64,000 nucleotides of DNA from Corynebacterium pseudotuberculosis. GTDB taxonomy: Bacteria; Actinomycetota; Actinomycetes; Mycobacteriales; Mycobacteriaceae. How positions within the stretch are numbered: the stretch's first letter is position 1; each line of letters starts with the position of its first letter. The notes below the pieces were generated by a model that was not told where the DNA came from, searched no databases, and saw nothing but the letters and a program-made list of their open reading frames with translations. Shown here piece after piece: positions 19,441 to 27,565 of the stretch. Both the position numbers and the translations under genes were made by a program. Location of the stretch: NCBI RefSeq assembly GCF_002155265.1, contig NZ_CP021251.1, forward strand, positions 1,426,001 through 1,490,000. Direction: 5' to 3'.

Positions 19441-20817
19441 TTATGTACCGCAGTAAGTGATATAGGGTGCCGAGTCTTTAGGACCAGGCTCTTCGAGATC
19501 TGTATTGTTGTCTTGACGGATAAAAGGAGTGGTGGTGGCCGCAATAAGCCTTTGAAAATGTGACAGGTCTCCTCTTTCTGCTTGTAGTAGAGCTTCCTCT
19601 ACGAGGTGATTCCTGGGAATATACACCGGATTGTGCGGGGGTATAGCTCCGCACGCGTCACGGGTAGCGTACCATTGTCTTGCTCAGGGGAACTCTTGCG
19701 ATGTTGTACCATCGCTCAAACTGCGTAGGAAAGTCGTGAGATCTGCATCATGATGGGTCAGAATCTCTGGTAGCGCATCAAGAAGTTTTTCTGCATCAGG
19801 GGCGTGGGGGTCTACTCCTACAGCCTGTGCCATTTCCTCTAACCAAGCGGTACGGTAATGGGAAGCGAAACTATCGGTTTCTTCCCTGGCTGCTTCCATA
19901 CCGATAAATGGAAGCAGCGTCTCAGCCATGCGTGCAAGATTCCACCCAGCTATAGCAGGCTGCTTTGCATAAGCGTAGCGGCCTTCATGATCAATGCTGG
20001 AAAATACTGCATGCGGGTTAAAAGTATCTAGAAAAGCACAGGGCCCAAAATCGATGCTATAACCACTCAATGTGGTGTTATCGGTGTTCATCACACCATG
20101 GACAAAACCAAACCTCATCCACTGAGCTATTAAGCGTGCCTGCGATAGGACAGACTGGTGCAAAAGCTCCCGGGCATTTGCCAGCTCGTCGTTGCTAGGT
20201 TCGGGTAGCACCCGATGACTTGCATAGCGCACGGTATCACGAAGAACCTCAGCACCATTGATGGCTGCAAATTGCAGCGTTCCCACTCGCAAATGGTTAG
20301 GAGCAACCCGAACGAGCACGGCTCCCGGTTGCGGACGGTCTCGCAGTATGGTTTCGCCGGTTGTTATCACGGCTAATGATCTGCTGCTAGGCACACCGAG
20401 GGCATGAAGAGACTCAGAAACAAGATACTCACGCAGCATGGGGCCGAGGGCTGCCCGGCCGTCACCGCCTCTAGAAAAAACTGTCCGCCCAGAACCTTTG
20501 AGATGAACGTCGTAAAGCAAAGACGCACCAGGGGCCTCTCCACAGAGATGTTGTTCTGCAGTTAGCTCCCCGACCAGAAGCGCCCTTCCGTCGCCAAGCA
20601 ACGGAACAAAATTACCAGACTGATGCCCGGAATACGCTTGTGCATGCCCCTCTGCCTGGAGCACATCGCATATATTTTCCCGCGTAATGCCGAGCGCTGC
20701 TCCCACCTCATCATTAAAAACAACCAGCTGAGGGTCCGGCCACTCGCAGGCGCGGTGGGGCACTGCAAGCGATGGAAGATGCTCCGCAAAGGTATGAAGA
20801 AACGTGGGATACGGCAT
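19441..20817 (-). pseudogene. selO: Protein adenylyltransferase SelO/YdiU, interrupted by an in-frame TGA
   Basis: SelO is a pseudokinase-fold enzyme that transfers AMP to proteins involved in redox control. The first 377 codons (20817 to 19687) contain the family motifs YSGHQSGNF, LKGSGRT, GDGRAALG and the DFG-like SIDFGPCAFLD. The frame then meets TGA at 19686-19684 and continues in the same frame with ARQWYATRDACG, HNPVYIPRNHLVEEAL and the family C-terminal end YCGT before TAA at 19441. Without the stop the product would be about 458 residues, near the usual length. Nothing else is damaged, which suggests one recent nonsense change, a sequencing error or stop readthrough. It converges on the CobW gene. 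Confidence 0.85.
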
Positions 20818-20911
20818 AGTTACTACCGTACCGTGACCCTCTACCTATTATCTTTTCCTTATAAGGAACCCAAATAGGACTAAGCGCATTAACTGTTTAA
20901 ACTTGTTCTTC

Positions 20912-21664
20912 ATGACTTCCCAGCAGAATCAATGGCAGGCCCCAGTCTCACTTATCGGCGGAGGGCCAGGAGCATGGGACCTGATTACTGTCAGAGGGAT
21001 GCGTCGGCTGCAAACAGCGGACGTAATTTTGGCGGATCATTTAGGCCCGGCGTCGGAGCTGGACAAGCTTTGCGACGTCACCGCGAAAGAGATCATCGAC
21101 GTATCCAAGCTTCCATACGGCCGGCAAGTAGCCCAATCGAAAATCAACGAGCTGCTCGTACACCATGCACAATTAGGGAAAAGAGTCGCTCGGCTTAAAG
21201 GCGGCGACCCGTACATCTTTGGTCGAGGCTTTGAAGAACTACAGGCTTGCGCAGCGCAAGGAATTGCTTGTGAAGTGATCCCTGGAGTAACAAGCGCTGT
21301 TTCTGTACCAGCACTTGCCGGTGTCCCTATTACTCAGCGAGGACTCGTTCACAGCTTTACCGTGGTATCCGGACACGTACCACCCCAGCATCCGGAATCC
21401 CTCAACAACTGGAGTGCACTGGCACAAACACAAGGAACATTGAGCGTTATTATGGGCGTGAAAAACGCGCCAGCTATTGCCGATGCTCTTATCGACGGTG
21501 GCCGACCGGCTTCCACTCCCGTGGTGATAATTCAAGAAGGTGCCACAGAACAACAACGCTCCTATAAATGCACACTCGGGACCCTCGCCAGCACCATGCG
21601 CACACAGGAGATTAAACCGCCCGCTGTCTATGTTATTGGAGAAGTCGCCGGACTAGATGCATAA
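20912..21664 (+). CDS. cobA: Uroporphyrinogen-III C-methyltransferase (SUMT)
   Basis: SUMT methylates uroporphyrinogen III at C2 and C7 to give precorrin-2, the branch point to cobalamin and sirohaem. The protein has 250 residues from ATG 20912 (an in-frame TTG at 20903 is less likely). Family motifs are GGGPGAWDLITVRG near the N-terminus, ADHL(G), GGDPYIFGRG and PGVTSAVSVPALAGVPITQRG; the SAM site is intact. It has no CysG-type dehydrogenase domain. It is divergent from selO, with only about 90 nt between them, and ends at a strong palindromic terminator. It could serve sirohaem only, if the cobalamin pathway is incomplete. Confidence 0.93.
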   Translation: MTSQQNQWQAPVSLIGGGPGAWDLITVRGMRRLQTADVILADHLGPASELDKLCDVTAKEIIDVSKLPYGRQVAQSKINELLVHHAQLGKRVARLKGGDPYIFGRGFEELQACAAQGIACEVIPGVTSAVSVPALAGVPITQRGLVHSFTVVSGHVPPQHPESLNNWSALAQTQGTLSVIMGVKNAPAIADALIDGGRPASTPVVIIQEGATEQQRSYKCTLGTLASTMRTQEIKPPAVYVIGEVAGLDA

Positions 21665-21694
21665 CCTCCACGCATGTAAAACGTATAGATATTA

Positions 21695-21730
21695 AAGGGA
21701 GTGCTGCATGCAGCACTCCCTTGTTCTTCG
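21695..21730 (+). terminator. Bidirectional terminator between cobA and yaaA
   Basis: AAGGGAGTGCTG and CAGCACTCCCTT form a perfect 12-bp stem around a CATG loop (21695-21722), followed by TTGTTCTT on the plus strand. The genes on both sides converge on it. Confidence 0.88.
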
Positions 21731-21736
21731 AGCAGC

Positions 21737-22474
21737 CTAACTCTGAACCTCAAACGTTAATTCTGTGGATCCAGTCTGTTCTACGGGTAAACCGGCCTGG
21801 CGTGCTACTTCTCCTACCTCTTCAGTTGAAGATGGGTTCGTGTCGCTGAGCACCAACACTCGTGCTAACTCACCCTTGTAATGCTTATTAAAGTGACTAA
21901 TCACTTTTCGCGTCCCATCAGATTGCACGGACTCCACGCGCACCGTAGTCGCGCCGGGAACTTTTCCCAACTGTTGATAGGTTCCAGAACGTAAATCTAC
22001 GATAAAATCGCCAGTATCAACTAAGGCCTTGGTAATTGCTGATCCCCAGCGTTTTTTCATGGTCGGAATAGTGCCGTCTGAGGCAGGGAGCTTCGTAGAA
22101 CCCGATAGCCTGTAGCGCGGGATGGCATCCGAAGCCCCTACGACCCCAAATAGCGCCGATCCTATAGCAAGGCGCGACCATGCTGAACGCGGAATAGTAG
22201 ACGCATCGAGGGCGTCGTAAAGCACACCCGTATAGCGTAATAGTGCTGGCATCGTCGGAGCATGAAATAACTCTGTATTAGCTAAAACTTCCTCTCGCAA
22301 TTTTTCGCTTAATTTAAAAATTGTTAGGGCTTGATCAGGGGATAGAGAGCTCAGATCCTTAGTGATGCGGTTCCTTATAGGATTCAATGTGGGGAAGGAC
22401 AAAGCATCCACATTGAGAGGCGCATCATTACCGCCAATGGCTTTAGTCTCTGAAGGAGGTAACACAATGAGCAT
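21737..22474 (-). CDS. yaaA: Peroxide stress protein YaaA (UPF0246/DUF328)
   Basis: A 245-residue cytoplasmic protein with the family N-terminus MLIVLPPSETKA and the later conserved segments LRSGTYQQL and SHFNKHYKGELAR. In E. coli YaaA lowers the level of free iron under peroxide stress and binds DNA; a direct function in actinobacteria is not established. The sequence runs the full family length. It is divergent from proS with a gap of 32 nt between start codons, so the two promoters must overlap each other or the coding ends. Confidence 0.88.
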   Translation of the reverse strand: MLIVLPPSETKAIGGNDAPLNVDALSFPTLNPIRNRITKDLSSLSPDQALTIFKLSEKLREEVLANTELFHAPTMPALLRYTGVLYDALDASTIPRSAWSRLAIGSALFGVVGASDAIPRYRLSGSTKLPASDGTIPTMKKRWGSAITKALVDTGDFIVDLRSGTYQQLGKVPGATTVRVESVQSDGTRKVISHFNKHYKGELARVLVLSDTNPSSTEEVGEVARQAGLPVEQTGSTELTFEVQS

Positions 22475-22506
22475 GTCCCTAACCCTAGCGGGTATATTTC
22501 TTACTC

Positions 22507-24264
22507 ATGATCACACGTCTTTCCGCGCTCTTCCTGCGCACCCTGCGCGAAGATCCCGCAGATGCTGAAGTTCCTAGCCACAAGCTGCTAGTCCGTGCCG
22601 GATACATTCGCAGAGCAGCCCCAGGTGTTTACACGTGGCTGCCCTTAGGTCTGCGCACACTCAAAAAGATTGAAAATATTGTGCGTGAGGAGATGGATGG
22701 GATCGGAGCCCAAGAACTGCTGTTTCCCGCATTGCTGCCCCGCGAACCGTACCAAGCGACTAACCGGTGGACTGAGTATGGCGACTCGCTTTTCCGCCTC
22801 AAAGATCGCAAGGGGGCAGACTACCTTTTGGGGCCCACTCACGAGGAGATGTTTGCTGGTGCAGTAAAAGACATGTATTCGTCGTACAAGGATTTTCCTG
22901 TCACCCTTTACCAAATTCAAACCAAGTACCGAGATGAAGAACGTCCACGCGCTGGCATTCTTCGTGGACGTGAATTTGTTATGAAGGACTCCTACTCCTT
23001 TGACATGACAGACGACGGGCTTGAGTCTTCATACCAACGCCACAGGGGTGCATATCAGCGCATTCTTGATCGCTTAGGCGTTGAATATGCGATTTGTTCT
23101 GCCACGTCTGGCGCAATGGGAGGCTCTGCTTCTGAAGAATTCCTGGCAATCAGCGAAAACGGTGAGGATACCTTCGTACGAGCTACACAAGGGAACTATG
23201 CCGCTAACGTGGAAGCTGTGGTCACACAACCCGGCGTCGAGCGTTCCATTGAGGGGCTTCCTGAAGCCAAGGAGTACGACACGCCGAATTCAGAAACCAT
23301 CGATTCTTTAGTCGCGTGGGCACAGAATGCAGGTATTACGATTGAAGGCCGAGAGGTCGCTGCTTCAGATACTTTGAAGTGCATCGTAGTAAAAATCACA
23401 GAACCCGGTGCTGAGGATCATGAGCTCGCTGGCATTGTGCTTCCGGGGGATCGTGAAGTAGACATGAAGCGTTTGGAAGCTTCCCTAGAACCCGCAGCGG
23501 TGGAGCTTGCTACCGAAGAAGACTTCAAGGCTAACCCTTTTCTAGTCAAGGGGTATGTCGGCCCTCGAGCTTTGATTTCGCACGACATTAAGCTTTTTGC
23601 GGATCCTCGTGTGGTCACTGGAACTTCCTGGATTACCGGTGCCGATGCTGATCAACGCCATGTAATTAACCTCACCGTTGGCCGCGATTTTGAGGTAGAA
23701 AGCTACATAGAAGCTGCTGAAGTTCGTGAGGGCGATCCAGCTCCAGAAGGCCAAGGAACCCTTACACTGGCTCGCGGCATAGAAGTCGGTCATATCTTCC
23801 AACTTGGGCGTAAATATACCGAAGCCTTTGACGTGCAGATTCTTGATGAAAACGGCAAGCGGGCTATTCCTACCATGGGGTCTTATGGCATTGGCGTTTC
23901 GCGGCTGATGGCGGTGTTAGCGGAGCAGCGTCATGATGAGAAAGGCCTCAACTGGCCTATTGAGGTTGCGCCTTTTGCAGTTCACGTGGTTGTAGCAAAC
24001 AAAGACACAGCAGCGATCGAAGCAGGGGATGCACTGGTGTCTGAGCTTGATGCTGCAGGCGTTGAAGTGCTTTTTGACGACCGGCCTAAAGTAAGTCCTG
24101 GCGTGAAATTCAAGGATGCAGAGTTGTTGGGAATGCCTTACGTGGTAGTCCTAGGCAGGTCTTTTAAAGAAGGAAAAGTAGAGTTGCGCGTCCGAGGCGA
24201 AGAAGCCGTGGAGATCCCGGCAGCAGAAGCTGCTGCACGGATCATCGATATGGTTGGCGCCTAA
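22507..24264 (+). CDS. proS: Prolyl-tRNA synthetase (bacterial long form)
   Basis: A class II aminoacyl-tRNA synthetase that charges tRNA-Pro. The 585-residue protein has motif 1 near the N-terminus, motif 2 in [21 protein letters not shown] (19-residue core), the long insertion editing domain at about 230-400 typical of the bacterial form, motif 3 in [17 protein letters not shown] and the C-terminal anticodon-binding domain. ATG 22507 is the first residue of the conserved N-terminus [15 protein letters not shown]. It converges on the lipoprotein gene with a gap of only 10 nt. Confidence 0.97.
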   Translation: MITRLSALFLRTLREDPADAEVPSHKLLVRAGYIRRAAPGVYTWLPLGLRTLKKIENIVREEMDGIGAQELLFPALLPREPYQATNRWTEYGDSLFRLKDRKGADYLLGPTHEEMFAGAVKDMYSSYKDFPVTLYQIQTKYRDEERPRAGILRGREFVMKDSYSFDMTDDGLESSYQRHRGAYQRILDRLGVEYAICSATSGAMGGSASEEFLAISENGEDTFVRATQGNYAANVEAVVTQPGVERSIEGLPEAKEYDTPNSETIDSLVAWAQNAGITIEGREVAASDTLKCIVVKITEPGAEDHELAGIVLPGDREVDMKRLEASLEPAAVELATEEDFKANPFLVKGYVGPRALISHDIKLFADPRVVTGTSWITGADADQRHVINLTVGRDFEVESYIEAAEVREGDPAPEGQGTLTLARGIEVGHIFQLGRKYTEAFDVQILDENGKRAIPTMGSYGIGVSRLMAVLAEQRHDEKGLNWPIEVAPFAVHVVVANKDTAAIEAGDALVSELDAAGVEVLFDDRPKVSPGVKFKDAELLGMPYVVVLGRSFKEGKVELRVRGEEAVEIPAAEAAARIIDMVGA

Positions 24265-24274
24265 AACAATTTTC

Positions 24275-25201
24275 TTAGCGGGCTGGTAGCGCTTTGACTG
24301 GTGCTATAGGTACACCAGGCGTGGGCGCGCCGGCCGCTGTTTGGGCTGCAAAAGCTAGAGCTAGTTCTTTCCAAGAAGTAGTTTTAGCTGCAGCAGCCGT
24401 AGCAATCCAATAATCTGTGGTGTCTTTGCGCAGGGCCTCAATGTAATCAGCGGTGCTCTGGGCGTCGACAGGTTGTTGATACTTTTTTAGCTCATAAGCA
24501 GACTCTGGTTTGGGTAATTCTCCAGTGGGGGCCAGGCTGGTTTGTAGGATGCTGATGCGATTTTGATGGGCATCAATGGAATCGTTGACGGCCTGTTTGA
24601 GCAGACCGTTAGCAGATGCGGTAGCAATGCCTAGACCGTAGACGATGGAATACTCCCAAGAGAGTGCATCACGTGCCGCATCAGCGTCGACTTTAACGTC
24701 GGAGGATTTAAGTTTATTTACTGAAGGATCGAACATAGCACCGCCTGTGGTCGGCGCAGCTGCTCCTGCCGATACGAGTGCAACAAGCTGGTTAGCTGCG
24801 AGAAGCATGGATCCTTCTGGAAGATCACCGGCGCTAGATACGAGCTCTTGCGCTGCGGTTGTAGCGGCGTCTGCAGGGCTGCTGTTGCGGTCAAAGTCAA
24901 AGGATGCTTTTTCTATTGCAGCATCCAAGGATGAGTCGTCACAAGAAGCAGGGAGAGTGCCGTCATTTTTGTGTCCGCATACGCGTTGGATTTCTTTGCG
25001 AAGTTCAGCAAGGTTCTCACGTCGAAGTGCGGAGTAAGGGGCGTCACTGCTATCAAATACTTTTGCCTCTGTGGCGGCTCGCGCTGCTAGGCGCGTCAGT
25101 GTGGTGTTTGGCTCGGGATGTGGAGTAAGGCCGCATGCGCTAAGCGTGCTACCGGAAACCAGTACGGCCAATAAGAATCGAGATGCTGCAGAACGAGTCA
25201 C
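24275..25201 (-). CDS. Lipoprotein with DUF4439 ferritin-like domain
   Basis: A 308-residue secreted lipoprotein of unknown function. The signal peptide has a lipobox LSAC with Cys23. The N-terminal half is Ala- and Asp-rich with two further Cys residues (in QRVCGHKN and LPASCDD) that could form a disulfide; the C-terminal half (about 150-290) is all-helical and matches the DUF4439 ferritin-like domain, with the sequence LSWEYSIVYGLGIATA. I see no full di-iron ligand set, so iron binding is not claimed. It lies divergently from rimP, as seen in other corynebacteria and mycobacteria. Confidence 0.78.
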   Translation of the reverse strand: MTRSAASRFLLAVLVSGSTLSACGLTPHPEPNTTLTRLAARAATEAKVFDSSDAPYSALRRENLAELRKEIQRVCGHKNDGTLPASCDDSSLDAAIEKASFDFDRNSSPADAATTAAQELVSSAGDLPEGSMLLAANQLVALVSAGAAAPTTGGAMFDPSVNKLKSSDVKVDADAARDALSWEYSIVYGLGIATASANGLLKQAVNDSIDAHQNRISILQTSLAPTGELPKPESAYELKKYQQPVDAQSTADYIEALRKDTTDYWIATAAAAKTTSWKELALAFAAQTAAGAPTPGVPIAPVKALPAR

Positions 25202-25259
25202 AAAAGGAAAGTGTACTTACATACTTAGATAGATTTGTGCGTCGGCTACGATAACGTGC

Positions 25260-25814
25260 ATGGCATTTCCCTCTATCGAAGTCTTAACCGAGCTCATAAC
25301 ACCGATCGCAGCGGCTCATAACATGGATCTTGAACACATCCGGGTAAACCGCGCAGGCAAGAAAACTCTTGTAGCGATATCTTTGGATTCCGATAACCGG
25401 CCAGATTTGGATCAGCTGGAAGTAGTATCCACAGCTATCTCAGAGCTTTTCGACGCTCAAGAGGCTTCCGGTGCCCTAAGCTTTGGCCCGGGTTATACGC
25501 TGGAGGTTGGCACTCCTGGAATAGACGTCCCTCTTACTACGGCACGCCAATGGCGGGGGAACCGTCATCGTCTGGTTGTTCTTGAAGTTGAAGGAAAAAA
25601 ATCAGTCGAGCGGATTGGTGCAGTAAGTGATGATGAAACACGAGTGATCGTGGTTAAACGTCAGGGGAGGAAGATCTCGGTCCGCTCGATTGAATTGGGA
25701 GAAAATACTCAAGCAGTGGTAGAAATTGAGTTCGCGAAGCCCGCAGAAGCGGAGCTTGAGTTTACGCAACTAGATTTTGATGCCGCTTTGGCTTTGGAAG
25801 AGGAAAACAAGTGA
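25260..25814 (+). CDS. rimP: Ribosome maturation factor RimP
   Basis: RimP is needed for maturation of the 30S subunit. The 184-residue protein has the N-terminal alpha/beta domain with LEVGTPGIDVPLTT, the conserved loop of the family, and the C-terminal SH3-like beta barrel. The start ATG is in the sequence GTGCATGGC. It overlaps nusA by 4 nt, so translation is coupled. It is the first gene of the rimP-nusA-ylxR-infB-rbfA cluster. Confidence 0.95.
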   Translation: MAFPSIEVLTELITPIAAAHNMDLEHIRVNRAGKKTLVAISLDSDNRPDLDQLEVVSTAISELFDAQEASGALSFGPGYTLEVGTPGIDVPLTTARQWRGNRHRLVVLEVEGKKSVERIGAVSDDETRVIVVKRQGRKISVRSIELGENTQAVVEIEFAKPAEAELEFTQLDFDAALALEEENK

Positions 25815-26809
25815 ATATTGATATCCACGCACTTAAGCTCATTGAGTCCGAGCGAAAAGTTCCTGTAGAGGAATTGATTGAAACGATCGCTCGTGCACTT
25901 CTTTTCTCCTACCGCGAGTTTAAAGACACCAACGTTGAAGAAAATACTCGTGCTCGCGTGGACATTAGCGCCACAACAGGACTCGTCTCTGTCATTGTTT
26001 CTGAGCTGGATGAAGAAGGCAACGTTCTCTCTGAGTATGACGATACTCCCGCTAATTTTGGTCGAGTCGGTGCACAAGCCGTTCGCGATGCAATCAAAAA
26101 GCGTTTGCGGGAGGCGGAAACGTGGAAAGCTTATGATGCATACAGTGAATATGAAGGGCGCGTAGTTTCAGGCATCGTTCAGGCAGACGCATATGCAAAT
26201 GAGCGAGGAATTACCGTTGTGCACCTGGGAACTGAGGCTGAGGGGCAAGACGGCATCCTCATTCCTGCTGAACAGATTCCTGGTGAAAAACTTGTCCATG
26301 GTGACCGCGTAAAGTGCTATGTTGTAGGCGTTAATCGTACCCCTCGTAATCTTCAGATTAATTTGTCGCGTACTCACCCTGAGCTGGTGCGCAGGCTCTT
26401 CGAGCTGGAGATTCCTGAGGTTGCTGATGGTTCGGTAGAGATTATCAGTATTGCGCGTGAGGCTGGACATCGTTCCAAGGTGGCTGTGCGCGCGAATATT
26501 AAAGGCCTCAATGCCAAAGGCGCTTGTATCGGTCCTCGCGGACAGCGAGTGAATAACATCATGAACGAGCTGGGTGGGGAAAAGATCGACATCATTGATT
26601 TTGATGAAGACCCAGCAAAGTACGTGGGCAATGCTCTTGCGCCATCCAAGGTTGTACACGTAGAGATCACTGACCTTGAAGGTCAAGCGGCTAAAGTTAC
26701 AGTGCCTGATTATCAGCTTTCCTTGGCTATTGGAAAAGAAGGGCAAAATGCTCGCTTGGCTGCACGTTTAACAGGCTGGAAGATCGATATTCGTTCTGAC
26801 GCTAGCTAG
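25811..26809 (+). CDS. nusA: Transcription elongation/termination factor NusA
   Basis: NusA binds RNA polymerase and nascent RNA and affects pausing, termination and antitermination. The 332-residue protein has the N-terminal polymerase-binding domain (1-110), an S1 domain (about 112-180), and two KH domains (about 200-330; motif GACIGPRGQRVN and LAIGKEGQNARLAA). It lacks the C-terminal acidic repeats of the enterobacterial protein, as is usual in actinobacteria. The GTG start overlaps the rimP stop. A strong terminator follows. Confidence 0.96.
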   Translation: MNIDIHALKLIESERKVPVEELIETIARALLFSYREFKDTNVEENTRARVDISATTGLVSVIVSELDEEGNVLSEYDDTPANFGRVGAQAVRDAIKKRLREAETWKAYDAYSEYEGRVVSGIVQADAYANERGITVVHLGTEAEGQDGILIPAEQIPGEKLVHGDRVKCYVVGVNRTPRNLQINLSRTHPELVRRLFELEIPEVADGSVEIISIAREAGHRSKVAVRANIKGLNAKGACIGPRGQRVNNIMNELGGEKIDIIDFDEDPAKYVGNALAPSKVVHVEITDLEGQAAKVTVPDYQLSLAIGKEGQNARLAARLTGWKIDIRSDAS

Positions 26810-26821
26810 TTTTTCTTAGAT

Positions 26822-26879
26822 CGCCCCTTATAGCCGCAGTAGACGATGCGTCTGCAATGCGGGAAAGGGGCGTTTTTAT
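26822..26879 (+). terminator. Rho-independent terminator after nusA
   Basis: CGCCCCTT at 26822-26829 pairs with AAGGGGCG at 26865-26872, with an inner CCGCA/TGCGG stem, followed by TTTTTATT. The 276 nt between nusA and ylxR hold this terminator and probably a new promoter; no gene is seen there. Confidence 0.8.
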
Positions 26880-27085
26880 TCCTGTCTTCTGAGATGTGTC
26901 GGGTTTGTTCTTTTACTGGAGAGAACAAAAGAGAATTATTTGGTGTTTGACGTTTTCAACTTCATCTTTGTGGGGAATATGGCGTACACTACTTAACGGC
27001 CCATCTGCAGCTTGTGTGATGGACACTAAAACGGTGTCTAGTACAAGCACATGACATTATGAGATGTGAAGCGAAAAGGAGACGG

Positions 27086-27460
27086 ATGCCAGCGGCTTTG
27101 TATGATGACTCCTCTAGAGGAGATCTTTCTAAGCCTACGCGGACGCGTATCCGTACCTGCATTGCTACCAAAAAAGCACAACCTGCTGATCAGCTTCTTC
27201 GCGTTGTTGCGCGCAAGAAGGATAAGGCAGTAGGCGATTCACATCATTCTGTTTATTTGGTAATTGCAGATCCATGTAAACGTTTAAAAGGACGTGGAGC
27301 GTGGATCACACCTACCATTGATGCACTGGAGCTAGCTGAAAAGCGCCGAGCATTTGCTCGTGCGTTAAGGGTGTCTGCAGAAGTAGACACAGGTCATGTA
27401 CGAGAGTACCTAGCAGCGCTCAGCGCTGGACCCGATATTACAAGGAAGACCGAACACTGA
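27086..27460 (+). CDS. ylxR: YlxR/RnpM family RNA-binding protein (DUF448)
   Basis: A 124-residue basic protein of the YlxR fold, which in other bacteria binds RNA (in firmicutes it modulates RNase P). The conserved segment is RTCIATKKAQPADQLLRVVA, a variant of the RxCxxC/R motif, followed by GRGAWITP. ATG 27086 is preceded by AAAAGGAG with good spacing; an in-frame ATG at 27059 lacks a ribosome site. It lies between nusA and infB as in most bacteria. The function in actinobacteria is inferred from the family only. Confidence 0.88.
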   Translation: MPAALYDDSSRGDLSKPTRTRIRTCIATKKAQPADQLLRVVARKKDKAVGDSHHSVYLVIADPCKRLKGRGAWITPTIDALELAEKRRAFARALRVSAEVDTGHVREYLAALSAGPDITRKTEH

Positions 27461-27508
27461 TGAGCATACGATGAAGCATCAGCGATGAACGTCAAAGTAA
27501 CTTAGGTA

Positions 27509-27544
27509 GGAAGTCGACGTAAGCCCTCCGGGGTTAAGACTTCC
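27509..27544 (+). promoter_or_regulatory. Leader hairpin immediately before infB
   Basis: GGAAGTC at 27509-27515 pairs with GACTTCC at 27538-27544 around a CCCTCCGGGG-containing loop, 21 nt before the infB GTG start. There is no T run, so it is not a standard terminator; it may affect translation of infB or be a processing site. Confidence 0.35.
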
Positions 27545-27565
27545 TTCCGTAACTCAAGGAGAGAA

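Noticed and set aside
19441-19626. 61-residue minus-strand ORF as a small independent gene
   Set aside because: It is the C-terminal end of selO in the same frame, separated only by the TGA.
19684-19686. Selenocysteine reading of the selO TGA
   Set aside because: The TGA is at codon 378, not at the C-terminal end where Sec occurs in SelO; no SECIS-like stem is apparent right after it and corynebacteria are not known for Sec use.
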